Shown: positions 42,094-54,014 of the stretch, one piece after another
Position numbering within the stretch: position 1 is the first letter of the stretch
Layout: every line of letters begins with the position of its first letter
Assembly (NCBI RefSeq): GCF_009729035.1
Contig: NZ_CP045483.1
Coordinates: 1,923,070-1,987,069, forward strand
DNA from: Stygiolobus azoricus
GTDB lineage: Archaea > Thermoproteota > Thermoprotei_A > Sulfolobales > Sulfolobaceae
Direction of reading: 5' to 3'
Length of the DNA stretch: 64,000 nucleotides
Translations under genes and position numbers: made by a program
Notes under the pieces: model-generated
What the model was told of the DNA's origin: nothing
Databases searched by the model: none
The model's input: only the letters and a program-made list of their open reading frames with translations

Positions 42094-44310
42094 CTAAATT
42101 ACGTCTTCAGGTCTTACGGGAGTCTTATTGAACCTCTTTCCTGTGGCGTCCTCAATAGCCCTTACTATAGCAGCTGGACCAACTATTAACGCGGCTTCAC
42201 CAACTCCCTTTGCTCCAGTGGGATATGCTGATGGATGTGGCTTTTCTACGAAGTGACTTTCAAACTTTGGTGCCTCAACAGCCGTGGGTATGAAATAATC
42301 AGCATAAGTTACAACTAGCTGACCGTCATCATTAATTATAGCTTCTTCTAATATTGCTTGTCCTACAGCTTGCGTAGCCCCACCGTGAATTTGACCCTCA
42401 GCTAAAGCCGGATTTATTACTACACCTATATCATCATAAGCCTTGTAGTCCATTACCTTTATTATACCGTAATCATCCACTTCAACCACCGCCACATGAA
42501 CTCCATAGGGGAACGTGACGTCTCCAGGTAGTGTGACTTGAGCGTAAATCCCAGGCTCATTTGAGGCATAAGAGAACGCAGCTACTTCATCCCAACTGAC
42601 TTTCCTACCACCTGCACTGAACTCTCCGTTGGAATATGAGACCTCCTCTACATCCACTTTCAGAAGCTTAGCAGCTGCCCTCTTCATCTTCTCCAATACC
42701 TCCTTTGCAGCAACAAGTGCAGCACTTGCAGCTGCTGATGCTGTTCTCGACCCATAAGTACCCATACTTGAAGCTACAATTTCAGTATCTCCCCAGACCA
42801 CTTTGACTTTATTAATATCTATCTGCAAAGTGTCAGCTACTACCTGGGCTATTGCAGTTTCTGTACCTTGACCATGAGGAGTTCCTCCGGTTATTACTAA
42901 TATATCCCCAGTCTCGGATATTCTGACTTCACCAAACTCCCAAGGCCCGAAACCGCTGATCTCCAAGTAAAATGCCATCCCTACACCTATTTTCCTGCCC
43001 TTCTTTCTCTCCTCCTCAGCCCATCCTTTGAGCTGATAATATTTGAGTGCATTCAGCCCCTCCCTCAGTAAGCCTAAATAATCACCAGAATAATACTTCA
43101 AGCCGAACGGGTTCGTATACGGCATCTCATCCGCCCTTATCAAGTTCACTTCCCTGACCTTCACGTCGTCCAGCTTCAACTCGTCGGCAATAATACTCAT
43201 TATTCTCTCTATTATGAACGTAGCTTCGGGCCTGCTTGCTCCTCTGTACATTGTTATGGGTGGAGTGTTAGTGTAAACTGCCCTACTCCTTATATGGATA
43301 TCTCTAACCTTATATGGCCCTGGGATCATTGAAGGAATAATTGCTGGTTGTAGAGGGGCAGTATAAGTTAGATAAGCTCCTAAGTCAACCAGTAAGTCTC
43401 CTCTAATTCCTAACAATCTCCCTTCTCTGCTAACTGCAATTTCCCCTTTAAAGGTGTTATGCCTTGCTTCAGAGGCTAACATTTCCTCACTCCTAGTCGC
43501 TGTCCACCTTACTGGTCTCCCCAACTTTATGGCACTGGCTATGACGCTTACATCTTCCGGCAAAATATTCACTTTGCTTCCGAAAGCTCCACCTATATCG
43601 GGCATTATGACCCTTATCTTGCTAGATGGAATACCAAAAATTCTGGAGAACTCTGACCTAGCTGTATGAGGAACTTGTGTAGAGTACCATACTGTCAGGA
43701 AGCCTCCTTCATATCTAGCTATAATGCCTCTGGGCTCCATTGGTGATGGGATGAGTCTGTTGTTTGTTATCTCAACTGGGATCACTTTGTCCGCGTTCTT
43801 AAAGGCGTTCTCTACGTTGCCAGCACTGTAAGTCTGGTCAAAAGCTACGTTAGTCTTTAACTCCTCGTGTATGATCACTTTATCTTCTAATGCCTCTTCC
43901 ATCTTCACTACCGCAGGTAATCTCTCGTAGTCGACGTTCACTCTTTCTATAGCGTCCCTCACTGAATACTTATCAGTACCTATTACAATAGCTACAGGTT
44001 CTCCGACATACCTAACTTTCTTATCCGCTAACGGCTTCCTTTTTACGAATTTCCACAACTTAGGATCTTCGTAAGTAGTCCATATCCCTATACCTTCTTT
44101 AACCTCAAGATCCTTTGCCGTGAAGACCGCTACTATCCCTTTGACTTTAAGAGCATCACTTACGTCTATAGACTTAATCAGCGCATGTGCATAAGGGCTC
44201 CTGACAAACCCCGCATAATAGGCTGATATCTGTATGTCATCTACGTAAGTTGATTTACCGTTGACGAACTTATCATCATATAACCTCTTTATTGGTTTAC
44301 CCGTGTACAT
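42094..44310 (-). CDS. cutA: Molybdopterin-binding large subunit of aldehyde (glyceraldehyde) oxidoreductase
   Basis: 738 residues from ATG 44310, chosen because GGAGGTGA lies 5 nt upstream; an upstream TTG (44328) would destroy this. It belongs to the xanthine oxidase family: an N-terminal hammerhead domain ([23 protein letters not shown]), then Mo-cofactor segments [10 protein letters not shown] (about 230), [25 protein letters not shown] and the C-terminal [11 protein letters not shown] with the likely catalytic Glu. In Sulfolobus such Mo/FAD/2Fe-2S enzymes oxidise glyceraldehyde to glycerate in the non-phosphorylated Entner-Doudoroff branch. The gene order on the minus strand is medium, small, large, all overlapping or adjacent. 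Confidence 0.85.
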   Translation of the reverse strand: MYTGKPIKRLYDDKFVNGKSTYVDDIQISAYYAGFVRSPYAHALIKSIDVSDALKVKGIVAVFTAKDLEVKEGIGIWTTYEDPKLWKFVKRKPLADKKVRYVGEPVAIVIGTDKYSVRDAIERVNVDYERLPAVVKMEEALEDKVIIHEELKTNVAFDQTYSAGNVENAFKNADKVIPVEITNNRLIPSPMEPRGIIARYEGGFLTVWYSTQVPHTARSEFSRIFGIPSSKIRVIMPDIGGAFGSKVNILPEDVSVIASAIKLGRPVRWTATRSEEMLASEARHNTFKGEIAVSREGRLLGIRGDLLVDLGAYLTYTAPLQPAIIPSMIPGPYKVRDIHIRSRAVYTNTPPITMYRGASRPEATFIIERIMSIIADELKLDDVKVREVNLIRADEMPYTNPFGLKYYSGDYLGLLREGLNALKYYQLKGWAEEERKKGRKIGVGMAFYLEISGFGPWEFGEVRISETGDILVITGGTPHGQGTETAIAQVVADTLQIDINKVKVVWGDTEIVASSMGTYGSRTASAAASAALVAAKEVLEKMKRAAAKLLKVDVEEVSYSNGEFSAGGRKVSWDEVAAFSYASNEPGIYAQVTLPGDVTFPYGVHVAVVEVDDYGIIKVMDYKAYDDIGVVINPALAEGQIHGGATQAVGQAILEEAIINDDGQLVVTYADYFIPTAVEAPKFESHFVEKPHPSAYPTGAKGVGEAALIVGPAAIVRAIEDATGKRFNKTPVRPEDVI

Positions 44311-44770
44311 GACCTTCACCTCCTGCAACTTGTTTTATTGCCTTGATTATGTTTTGATATCCAGTACACCTACAGATGTTACCGTGAATACCTTCCCTTA
44401 TTTCCTCTTCCGAGGGGTGTGGATGTTCCTTAAGGAAGTAATGAGCTTGAACTATCATTCCCGGAGTACAGTAGCCGCACTGGAGGGCAAAGTTTTCCTT
44501 GAATGACTCTTTAAGCTCCTTCGCGTCTAACCCTTCTATAGTAGTTATCTCAGCACCGTCAGCTTGGACTGTAAGCACTGTACAAGATTTAACGCTCTTA
44601 CCGTTTAGGAGTACAGTACACGCACCACAAGTTGACGTGTCACACCCTATCTTAGTACCAGTAAGCCCTAGTTCATCTCTCAGAAAGTGGACTAGTAATT
44701 GCCTAGGCTCTACTTCCCTTTCGTACCATATCCCGTTTACTTTTATTTTAACTTTTGCCTTTTCCCCGGT
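44297..44770 (-). CDS. cutC: 2Fe-2S small subunit of aldehyde oxidoreductase; no canonical start codon
   Basis: About 157 codons in frame; an electron carrier between Mo and FAD sites. Family residues are intact: [16 protein letters not shown] and C (first 2Fe-2S) and CGYCTPGM...CRCTGY (second). The conserved N-terminus [20 protein letters not shown] begins directly after the stop codon of the medium subunit and in the same frame. No ATG, GTG or TTG lies between that stop (44771-44773) and a GTG deep inside the 2Fe-2S domain at 44578. Possible non-standard starts are GTT 44752 and ATA 44746. Start coordinate is therefore open. It overlaps cutA by 14 bp. Confidence 0.8.
   Translation of the reverse strand, partial: TGEKAKVKIKVNGIWYEREVEPRQLLVHFLRDELGLTGTKIGCDTSTCGACTVLLNGKSVKSCTVLTVQADGAEITTIEGLDAKELKESFKENFALQCGYCTPGMIVQAHYFLKEHPHPSEEEIREGIHGNICRCTGYQNIIKAIKQVAGGEGHVHG
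44316..44323 (-). promoter_or_regulatory. Shine-Dalgarno sequence that fixes the cutA start
   Basis: GGAGGTGA on the minus strand, 5 nt before ATG 44310 and inside the end of the small-subunit gene. It is the strongest ribosome-binding match in this operon and marks 44310 as the start. Confidence 0.75.
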
Positions 44771-45622
44771 CTAACTAACAACACCTAACACCTCCTTTAG
44801 GGTGTTTACCGTAAGAGCTTTCATCACCTTTTTTCTGTACTCGGAAGACCCTCTGGAGTCTGAAGGAGTGTTCACTTGAGAGGCTACTTTTTCTGCGAAG
44901 TCCCTAATTACGTTCTCAGAAGGTTTAGTATCAAGTAAGGACTTCTCCAGCTCGTAAGGTCTGAAGGGCTTGTCGGAAACACCGGTATAAGCAATTCTGA
45001 TATCCTTCATTACTCCGTCTACTTTAGCTAAAACAGCCATTCCAACTAATGCGAAGTCTCCAGCTCTCCTCACTACTTTCGCGTACTTATAGTTGTATCC
45101 CTTAAGTTTAGGGAAGACGATCTCCACTAAAAGCTCGTCCTCCCTTAACTCGGTTGTATAGGGCCCTTTAAAGAAATCCTTAGCCTCTACCTCCCTCACA
45201 CCTTTCGAACTCTGTAACCTTAACTTAGCGTTGTAAGCTGTAACTACAGCAGGATAATCTGCCGATGGGTCTGCGTTTGCTAACGAACCACCTATAGTAC
45301 CCATATTTCTGACTTGCATATCACCTACCTTTTTTGCAGACTGGTGAAGTAGAGGCAAGTCTATCCTCACTGTACCGCTCTTAACGAGGCTGTCATGTGT
45401 CACTGTAGCACCTATGATTACACTATCCTCTCCTACTGAGATGTGATTTAGTTCCTTGAGAGGGTTTAAGTCCAGTAGAAACTTAGGCTTTAATATTCTA
45501 AACTTCAACATAGGTATTAAGCTCTGACCTCCTGCTAAAGGCTTAACATCTCCATTACTTAAGAAGTCTAAAGCGTCGCTAAGACTGACCGGTCTATAAT
45601 AGCCTAATTGGGGTGGATACAT
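44771..45622 (-). CDS. cutB: FAD-binding medium subunit of aldehyde oxidoreductase
   Basis: 283 residues, normal for CoxM/CutB. FAD motifs are PLAGGQSLIPMLKFR (about 36-50) and MGTIGGSLANADPSAD (about 106-121); a C-terminal CO-dehydrogenase flavoprotein domain follows (about 175-280). It takes electrons from the 2Fe-2S subunit. First gene of the three-gene operon; ATG 45622. Its stop TAG directly borders the small-subunit frame. A 270-bp AT-rich gap upstream contains the promoter and a 7-bp inverted repeat, GAACCAG...CTGGTTC, near 45750-45780. Confidence 0.88.
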   Translation of the reverse strand: MYPPQLGYYRPVSLSDALDFLSNGDVKPLAGGQSLIPMLKFRILKPKFLLDLNPLKELNHISVGEDSVIIGATVTHDSLVKSGTVRIDLPLLHQSAKKVGDMQVRNMGTIGGSLANADPSADYPAVVTAYNAKLRLQSSKGVREVEAKDFFKGPYTTELREDELLVEIVFPKLKGYNYKYAKVVRRAGDFALVGMAVLAKVDGVMKDIRIAYTGVSDKPFRPYELEKSLLDTKPSENVIRDFAEKVASQVNTPSDSRGSSEYRKKVMKALTVNTLKEVLGVVS

Positions 45623-45891
45623 TATACAGTAATGGTAAGAAATTTATTAAATACTTTGCTTATCTCTTGATTAAATTGTTATAAAATAAAAAAATGTTCA
45701 TTAAAACATATTTTAATTAATTAGGACTACTACATAATGTCTCCTTAGAACCAGTTTTGTTTTAGGACATATCTGGTTCGAAAACATGTTGAAGATACTA
45801 CGAATAATCAGAACTGACATTATTCATAAACTTAAAGAGAGAATATGAATTGTTTATATGGAGAACGAAGGCATCTTACGTGGAGGGTCAC

Positions 45892-47634
45892 CTATCTCAA
45901 ATATTTGTTAAACCACTCCAGCTTTCTTCTAAGCCTGTCCTTCATGTTATTAGGCTTACCCCTTCTCGCATGTTCGTGGCCGTCACCCTTATACCGTACC
46001 AACTCACTATCGATTCCATTCATTTTCAACGCAATAAAGAACTGTTCTGCCTGTTCTATGGGACATCTGTAGTCTTCCTCTCCATGTATTAGCATTGTGG
46101 GTGTCTTAACATTCTTTACGTAATATATTGGAGACATTTTCATTAACTTATCCATATTTTCAGGTTTCCACGGGTCGTCAATACCTGACTCTATAGTGTT
46201 GAACCAGAAGCCTATATCACTCGTACCGCACATGCTGACGAGGTTAGATATACTCCTCTCGCTAATCGCCGCAGAGAACATATCGGTCTTTGTGATAATC
46301 CAATTAGTCATAAACCCACCGTAGGATCCTCCGGTAACGCCGATCTTACCCGTAAGCCCATATTTCTCTTTTACAGTTTTAACGAAGTTTAAGATGTCCT
46401 CCATGTCCTTCCCTCCCCAGTCACCTACACACGCCTTAGCGAAGTCCTCACCATAACCTTGACTACCCCTAGGATTTGAGTATATTACGTTAAACCCGTG
46501 CTTTGCGAAGAACTGGAATTCTATGAAGTAGGAGTACCCGTAAGCAGTGTGTGGCCCTCCGTGGATAAAGAGTATCGTCGGAGCGTTCTTGTCAACTATT
46601 ATAGCCCAACCCTCAATATCTCCCTTAACCAGTTCAGGCTTTAAACCCCTGACTAAGGGGTTAGGGTCGTATATCTCTCCCTTGTACTGCATTAAAGAGG
46701 GCTTTTCGGGAGTTGTGTAAACGTAAACTAGTTCGCCATTTAGGTAATCGAAATTCCTGACTACCATATCACCATCTGTAAGTTGTTCCACCTTGTTATC
46801 ACTGATTTTGTAAACGTTAGTTTTACCTCCTACTTGACCAGTGGTTACTATTTCTCCCCTACTAAAGACTAACTTCTCCTTTGCACCGTCGAACAGGTCA
46901 GTGAGGACGCTATTACCGCAATAATTCCCGCAAAGATAACTCTTGTCCTCCTCCGGTAATATTACTTCTTTTACTGCCCACGGTGCCTTACCCTTTCGGT
47001 GTCCCAGATAGGCTATTTGACCGTCATCATTCATAGCAACAGCTGATACAATCCCCTCCCCTCTTGTGATTTTCCTTAATTCATTTCCTTCAACCTCATA
47101 AACGTCTGATAGACCAACATCATCGTTTTCTTTTGTAGCAGAGATCACGATCCTCTTTCCGTTAGTTGCAACGTCAGTTACGTCGAAGTCACCTTCAACA
47201 AGTGTCCTAACTTTTTTTCCGTCAAATAAAAACAAGGACATCCTAGTTCTCAGTAGACCTCTTCCGTCAAACCTATACTTCAGTTTTTTAGCCACGAAGT
47301 GGCCTTCTTTTTTATCTTTCTTTTCTCCTATGACTAGAATCCCGTCCTTATGGAAGACGAACTTATGTATCTTACCGAGAGTAAAGAGCCTCTTAGATTC
47401 TCCGTAAGGGCTTTGCCTAACAAGTGTCCTTCCATTTAAAACGTAGTAGAGATCCTCTCCGTTGAATGTTGGTAAGGACTCCTTTCCACCGAAAGTAATC
47501 CTTCTCTTATTAAGGTAGATGCTTGACTTATACTCATTCCCTTCTATCCACGTCTCGGTATGTAATAGACCCTTCTCGCCTAGTTTCACTTCTGAAATGA
47601 GTCTTATTGAATAGGCTTCTTCTACCGTGTCCAT
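45892..47634 (-). CDS. S9 family acylaminoacyl-peptidase / prolyl oligopeptidase-type peptidase
   Basis: 580 residues: an N-terminal beta-propeller region (about 1-320) and a C-terminal alpha/beta-hydrolase. The nucleophile is Ser in [14 protein letters not shown], the acid Asp in [12 protein letters not shown], the His in [10 protein letters not shown]. Upstream [19 protein letters not shown] and [15 protein letters not shown] are S9C hallmarks. It degrades short or N-acylated peptides in the cytosol, which suits the peptide-uptake genes of the window. No signal peptide. It is divergent from the aldehyde dehydrogenase gene. Confidence 0.88.
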   Translation of the reverse strand: MDTVEEAYSIRLISEVKLGEKGLLHTETWIEGNEYKSSIYLNKRRITFGGKESLPTFNGEDLYYVLNGRTLVRQSPYGESKRLFTLGKIHKFVFHKDGILVIGEKKDKKEGHFVAKKLKYRFDGRGLLRTRMSLFLFDGKKVRTLVEGDFDVTDVATNGKRIVISATKENDDVGLSDVYEVEGNELRKITRGEGIVSAVAMNDDGQIAYLGHRKGKAPWAVKEVILPEEDKSYLCGNYCGNSVLTDLFDGAKEKLVFSRGEIVTTGQVGGKTNVYKISDNKVEQLTDGDMVVRNFDYLNGELVYVYTTPEKPSLMQYKGEIYDPNPLVRGLKPELVKGDIEGWAIIVDKNAPTILFIHGGPHTAYGYSYFIEFQFFAKHGFNVIYSNPRGSQGYGEDFAKACVGDWGGKDMEDILNFVKTVKEKYGLTGKIGVTGGSYGGFMTNWIITKTDMFSAAISERSISNLVSMCGTSDIGFWFNTIESGIDDPWKPENMDKLMKMSPIYYVKNVKTPTMLIHGEEDYRCPIEQAEQFFIALKMNGIDSELVRYKGDGHEHARRGKPNNMKDRLRRKLEWFNKYLR

Positions 47635-47761
47635 AAATTATTATGTGTTTACTTGCTTTATAATGTCAACTGAAGGTTCCAAGATCGGTTGGGTTAAGCT
47701 CTTCTCCTTCCAATCGACGTACATCACACATTTTTATCTCTGGTTATCTATAATTATAAAT

Positions 47762-49312
47762 ATGGTATTCACAAATGAAAACACTATAGCTAAGTATAAA
47801 GGTAGGGAGGAAGAGTTCCACCAAGAGTTCGAGAAGGCATTGGAAAGAGTAAAACTCGGAGAAGAGTACCCACTGATAATAGGGGAAGAGGAAATAAAGA
47901 CAAGTAGGACTTTCGAAGTTAGGTCTCCCATAGACACCTCAATTCTCATAGGACGGTTCCAGATAGCTGATGAAAACACCATAGATAAAGCCTTCAAGGC
48001 CGCAAAAGAAGCGTTTAAGAGTTGGAGACTGACGTCATGGAAGGAAAGAGTTGAAATAGCTAAAAGGGCTGCTGAGCTGATTAGGAGGAGGAAGTTCGAG
48101 TTAGCTGCTACTATCACCCTCGAAAACGGTAAGAACAGATATGAGGCTATAGCTGAGGTCGACGAAACTATAGATTACTTCGAGTACTACGCTTACATCC
48201 TCCAGATTAATAGGGGTTTTGCGCATGAAATGGACTCAAGGATGTATAAGAATGAACACTCATACTCAGTGATGAAGCCCTACGGATCTTGGGCTGTGAT
48301 AGCTCCCTTTAACTTCCCGTTGGCAATAACTACTACTATGGCCCTCGGGGCTGTAATTACCGGGAACACAGCCGTGATAAAACCGTCTTCCGATACCCCT
48401 CTCTCCGCTTATAACTTGGTAAAAATAATGTTAGAGGCTGGTTTTCCGCCGGGTGTGGTGAATTACGTTACGGGGAGCGGAAAGGATATCGTGGACTTCA
48501 TGCTGGCGAGGTCTGACGGAATGGCATTTACGGGTTCTAAGGATGTGGGACACTCTTTAGCAAAACGCTTCATTGAAAGAGACCCTAGACCGATAGTGAT
48601 GGAACTTGGCGGTAAGAATCCCGTGATAGTAACTGATAAGGCAGATCTTAACAAGGCTGTTGAGGGTGTATACCGTGGGGCTTTCGGCTTCGGTGGTCAG
48701 AAGTGCAGTGCCACCTCTAGGGTATACGTATTTGAAAGCATACACGACAAGTTTATAGAAAAGTTAGTCAATAAAGTAAAAGAGACCAAGATTGGAGACC
48801 CTAGGAAGAGGGACGTCTTTCTAGGACCAGTAATAAACAGAGGCGCTGTAGAGAAGTATAAGAGGTACATAGATGAAGCCGTAAAAGGCGTAGGGAATGT
48901 AGTAATAGGAGGAAAAGTCGTGGAGGAAAACAAAGGATATTATGTAGAGCCAACAGTAGTCACTGGCTTACCTTACGATCACTGGTTATGGAGGACTGAG
49001 CTCTTCGTCCCAATACTCTTAGTCGGAAAAGTTAAGACGTTAGAAGAGGCTTTGATGAGGGCTAATGACGTAGAATACGGGTTAACTGCCGGTATCTTCA
49101 GTGAAGACCCGAAAGAGGTCGAATATTTCTTCAACAATATAGAAGCAGGTGTCGTTTACGCAAATAGGACTGTAGGGGCTACTACCGGTGCAATGCCCGG
49201 AGTACAACCGTTCGGTGGTTGGAAGCATTCGGGTTGGACTGGGAAAAACGCTGGAGGACCCTATTACTTACTCTCCTTCCTAAGAGAACAGGCTCAGACG
49301 TATTATGACTGA
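47762..49312 (+). CDS. Aldehyde dehydrogenase, 1-pyrroline-5-carboxylate dehydrogenase type
   Basis: 516 residues from ATG 47762. The frame is open further upstream (to 47627), but the extra residues are hydrophobic and unrelated to the family, and TTATAAATATG context fits a leaderless start. The catalytic Cys315 (FGFGGQKCSA), Glu281 (MELGGKNPV), and NAD motif (APFNFPLAITTTMALGAV) are intact. The N-terminal EFEKALERVKLGEEYPLIIG extension and overall pattern are those of P5C dehydrogenases, which make glutamate from proline degradation. Another semialdehyde substrate is possible because sugar-acid genes are near. Confidence 0.8.
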   Translation: MVFTNENTIAKYKGREEEFHQEFEKALERVKLGEEYPLIIGEEEIKTSRTFEVRSPIDTSILIGRFQIADENTIDKAFKAAKEAFKSWRLTSWKERVEIAKRAAELIRRRKFELAATITLENGKNRYEAIAEVDETIDYFEYYAYILQINRGFAHEMDSRMYKNEHSYSVMKPYGSWAVIAPFNFPLAITTTMALGAVITGNTAVIKPSSDTPLSAYNLVKIMLEAGFPPGVVNYVTGSGKDIVDFMLARSDGMAFTGSKDVGHSLAKRFIERDPRPIVMELGGKNPVIVTDKADLNKAVEGVYRGAFGFGGQKCSATSRVYVFESIHDKFIEKLVNKVKETKIGDPRKRDVFLGPVINRGAVEKYKRYIDEAVKGVGNVVIGGKVVEENKGYYVEPTVVTGLPYDHWLWRTELFVPILLVGKVKTLEEALMRANDVEYGLTAGIFSEDPKEVEYFFNNIEAGVVYANRTVGATTGAMPGVQPFGGWKHSGWTGKNAGGPYYLLSFLREQAQTYYD

Positions 49313-49316
49313 TTTT

Positions 49317-49715
49317 TTACTTGCACTCCTCGTCTAACGTCTTTATACTCATGTCGTCTGTGTAATCAATTATACAGAAGAACTCCAGTTCTGAGTCACC
49401 GTTCACGAATGAGTGTTTCACATTAGAGTCTATGAAGATGAAGTCACCAGCTTTCATCTCATAGGTCTTGTTGGCCACGCATACCTTGCATTTACCTTTA
49501 GTTATGATGACAGTCTCTTGGTATTTGTGAACATGCATCGGTATTACGCCATATGGCTCTAATGTGAACTTTCTGACTGCGTAATGGGCTCCGTGATCCT
49601 TTGTGATGAGCCACTGGATGTAGGCCCCTTTTGACCCTTTTATCGGCACTTGGTCTTTTTTTACAGAAGAAATGTTTGATAGATGGTACTCCAAATTGTT
49701 CCCCATTATTATCAT
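49317..49715 (-). CDS. Cupin-domain protein
   Basis: 132 residues, one cupin barrel. The metal motif is visible as [18 protein letters not shown] (about 63-80) and a second half [18 protein letters not shown] (about 95-112), giving two His plus Glu and a later His. The substrate is unknown; such small cupins can be isomerases, dioxygenases or sensors. ATG 49715 or 49706 can start. It is convergent with the aldehyde dehydrogenase gene 5 bp away and 25 bp downstream of the glycosyltransferase gene on the same strand. Confidence 0.8.
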   Translation of the reverse strand: MIIMGNNLEYHLSNISSVKKDQVPIKGSKGAYIQWLITKDHGAHYAVRKFTLEPYGVIPMHVHKYQETVIITKGKCKVCVANKTYEMKAGDFIFIDSNVKHSFVNGDSELEFFCIIDYTDDMSIKTLDEECK

Positions 49716-49739
49716 TAGAGAAGATTTTTAAATAATTGC

Positions 49740-50681
49740 CTACAGCGTGAATATCTCACAATTCTTCACGAGTTTTTTACTTAAGTTCTTCTTATAATAC
49801 TCAATAGTCTTTTCATTTTTCACTAACAATATCATGTCATCGTCACAAAAGAAGGACTTAAATCCCTCGGTATACTTCCTAATTATCTCTCTGTTCTTAT
49901 AGTTCACTTCTCTTAAACCTACCCCTACAAGGATATAGTCCTCGTAATTCCTAAACTCGTCTGGGATATATATTTTTTCTAACAGCTCGGGGATGGTAGT
50001 ACCTCTGTACATTCCCTTTGCTTTGGCTATTATATAGGCTAGGAACACTATTGCGTGGTATTTCTTTTTATACCATAAAAAGGCGTCTTCTAAAGTAAAT
50101 CCCCTACCCCTTATGGTGTCGACTACACTCATAAACCACCGATAGTAATATTTAATCCCTTTTGAGTACCTCCTCTCTCTAGCTCCATAACTTGACTGTC
50201 TGTGTAAATTCTTCTCCATTGTTATCAATGGTATGTGGTAGTCAAAGCCTACTCTATACCAAAGCTCTATATCTTCAGCGACTATGAGATCCCTCCAACC
50301 CCCCTTTTCCATAATCTCTTTTTTTGGTGCAACAAGAGTATGCTGTATTGTAGTTAATACCTTTACCCCTCTCTCAGCTGAATATTTCAGTATATCGTGA
50401 AATATCTTGTTGTATTTTACGTCCAGGTCGAAATAGGCTGTCATGGAGTTTTCCGGGCAGTATTTTAGTGAATATTGTCTCCCCACACCTCTTGAGGACT
50501 TATAACGCAAAACTGTTAAATTAAAGTCCTTTCTCAACTCCTCAAGCTTTTCGTAAGTACCATCAGTTGAGTAGTTGTCCGTTACTATTATCTTGTAACT
50601 GGGGTCGAATACAGACTTTATACTCTCCTCAACTGTGTCCGCGTTATTGTAGACAGTACCGTAGAGGCATATCTCCACCAT
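49740..50681 (-). CDS. Glycosyltransferase family 2 protein
   Basis: 313 residues. GT-A fold start ICLYGTVYNNADTVEESIKS (about 4-23), VTDNYSTDGTYEKLEEL, and the AYFDLDVKYN motif standing for DxD (about 83-92). EDIELWYRVG (about 138-147) supplies the later acidic residue. There is no clear membrane helix, unlike dolichol-phosphate transferases. It may add sugars to surface glycans or glycolipids; the many glycoproteins of the window need such enzymes. The C-terminal 100 residues are family-variable. Probably co-transcribed with the cupin gene. Confidence 0.75.
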   Translation of the reverse strand: MVEICLYGTVYNNADTVEESIKSVFDPSYKIIVTDNYSTDGTYEKLEELRKDFNLTVLRYKSSRGVGRQYSLKYCPENSMTAYFDLDVKYNKIFHDILKYSAERGVKVLTTIQHTLVAPKKEIMEKGGWRDLIVAEDIELWYRVGFDYHIPLITMEKNLHRQSSYGARERRYSKGIKYYYRWFMSVVDTIRGRGFTLEDAFLWYKKKYHAIVFLAYIIAKAKGMYRGTTIPELLEKIYIPDEFRNYEDYILVGVGLREVNYKNREIIRKYTEGFKSFFCDDDMILLVKNEKTIEYYKKNLSKKLVKNCEIFTL

Positions 50682-50786
50682 TTACTTAAAAGGTAGATTA
50701 AAGTAAAATAAAGCCTTTGAGAGGAGTAAGGGTCTATAACTGCGACCAACAATCAATTTATTAGTTTATTCACAAGTTATCACACT

Positions 50787-51305
50787 ATGAAAGTACTCTT
50801 TATAGTAGGAGATGAATTTGAGGATATTGAACTGTTATACCCTTTTTATAGAGTTATAGAAGAAGGCTTCACCCCGGTTATTGCAGGTAAAGAAAAGGGA
50901 GAGAAGATAGTTGGCAAACACGGTTATACTGTGGTAGCGGATATTTCATTTAAAGAGGTAAAGCCCGAAGAATACTCAGCTCTGGTAATTCCAGGTGGTA
51001 GGAGTCCTGAGAGAATAAGGACTTTACCAGAGGTAAAGGAGTTAACGAGGAAATTCTTCGAATTGAAAAAGCCAGTAGCCGCAATCTGCCACGGGCCTCA
51101 AGTCCTCATCTCTGCTGGAGTAATAAAGGGGAGAAAAGTCACTTCCGTAGCTTCTATTAAGGATGACGTGATAGCTGCTGGCGGAGAATACATAGACAGC
51201 CCAGTAGTTGAGGATGATAATCTAATATCATCAAGGCATCCAGGTGACATACCCTATTTTGCATCAACATTGATTAAGGCATTAAAGGGAAGAAAAATTA
51301 GTTAA
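50787..51305 (+). CDS. DJ-1/PfpI family protein
   Basis: 172 residues, full-length for PfpI. FEDIELLYPF carries the conserved Glu (about 12-15), ALVIPGGRSPERIR, and the nucleophile Cys101 in AAICHGPQVL with the following His. Archaeal members (PfpI, PH1704) were described as proteases and also as protein deglycases. A hyperthermophile that handles methylglyoxal and reducing sugars could need the second activity. Divergent from the glycosyltransferase gene and convergent with kdgK. Confidence 0.88.
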   Translation: MKVLFIVGDEFEDIELLYPFYRVIEEGFTPVIAGKEKGEKIVGKHGYTVVADISFKEVKPEEYSALVIPGGRSPERIRTLPEVKELTRKFFELKKPVAAICHGPQVLISAGVIKGRKVTSVASIKDDVIAAGGEYIDSPVVEDDNLISSRHPGDIPYFASTLIKALKGRKIS

Positions 51306-51338
51306 CTGTCAAAGAAAGAAAGAATCTAACCTTCCTAT

Positions 51339-53148
<1,810 letters not shown>

Positions 53149-53165
53149 AAATCATATTTATTGAG

Positions 53166-53184
53166 TTAGGATAAAAAGTCCTAA
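53166..53184. promoter_or_regulatory. Short palindrome between kdgA and the EamA gene
   Basis: TTAGGA (53166-53171) and TCCTAA (53179-53184) are perfect 6-bp arms around TAAAAAG. They lie in the 35-bp gap between two divergent genes and touch the ATG of the transporter. The site could bind a shared regulator, but arms this short also occur by chance. Confidence 0.35.
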
Positions 53185-53999
53185 TGAAACTATCGATAAA
53201 CAAGTATTACTTGCTACTGATCGCCGGTGGGATGAGCTTTGGTACTGCTTCTATTTTCATTAAATTATCGGGGATGCCACCAGGTAGTTTAGCTTTCCTT
53301 AGGTTTTTTATTGCAGGTCTCATCTTAGGGAAGGTAGACCTTAAGAAAGTGGTAAGGTATTCACCATTTGGATTACTACTAGCAATGCATATGGTTACAT
53401 TTATTATCAGTGTTTACTCGACAACGATAATAGATGCTACTGTTCTAGTCTCTACTTCCCCTTTTTTCGTAATTTTGTTATCACCCTTCTTAAAATTCAA
53501 GGTAAACTTAAGGGATATAATAGCTGTCATTACTGGATTCTTGGGAGTAGTATTAATGAACCTTCCTCTAAATCCCGGTTTACTTTTCGGAAACGCCATT
53601 GCAATATTGTCAGCCTTTTTAATAGCTCTTTATACGGCTGGACTGAGTAAAGTCAAAGACGAGCCAATAACCTTAACTTCCTCTATATACATTTCCTCTT
53701 CAATATTTACACTTCCCTTGTTCCTAATTCAGGGACTCGGCACAGTTACCATAACTTCCGTTCTAGCACTATTAGGTTTAATCGCATTACCTACCTTGCT
53801 GGGTCATACGTCTATAATAGTAGCCTCTGGGAAGGTCAAACCTCAACATATCGAGACCATAGGGCTGTTAGAGCCAGTAGTCGCAACATTATTGGCTATC
53901 CCTATATTTGGCCAAATACCGACCGTCTTCGAAATCTTTGGAGGGATGTTAGTGATACTATCAATACTTATAGTCGTGACGAGTGGAGAGAAGAGTTAG
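53184..53999 (+). CDS. EamA/DMT-family transporter
   Basis: 271 residues with ten hydrophobic segments in two five-helix halves. N-terminal MSFGTASIFIKLSG with PPGSLAFLRFFIAGLILG (about 34-50) and the second-half TLLGHTSIIVASGKVKPQHIETIGLLEPV (about 210-236) are DMT hallmarks. It lies divergently 35 bp from kdgA and convergent with gapN, in a position suggesting uptake or export of a metabolite of sugar-acid catabolism. The substrate is not deducible. Confidence 0.8.
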   Translation: MKLSINKYYLLLIAGGMSFGTASIFIKLSGMPPGSLAFLRFFIAGLILGKVDLKKVVRYSPFGLLLAMHMVTFIISVYSTTIIDATVLVSTSPFFVILLSPFLKFKVNLRDIIAVITGFLGVVLMNLPLNPGLLFGNAIAILSAFLIALYTAGLSKVKDEPITLTSSIYISSSIFTLPLFLIQGLGTVTITSVLALLGLIALPTLLGHTSIIVASGKVKPQHIETIGLLEPVVATLLAIPIFGQIPTVFEIFGGMLVILSILIVVTSGEKS

Positions 54000-54014
54000 G
54001 CACTAGCACCTTTG

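Noticed and set aside
47627..47761. N-terminal extension of the aldehyde dehydrogenase
   Set aside because: 45 hydrophobic residues unrelated to the family overlap the start of the divergent peptidase gene; ATG 47762 follows a TATA-like element.
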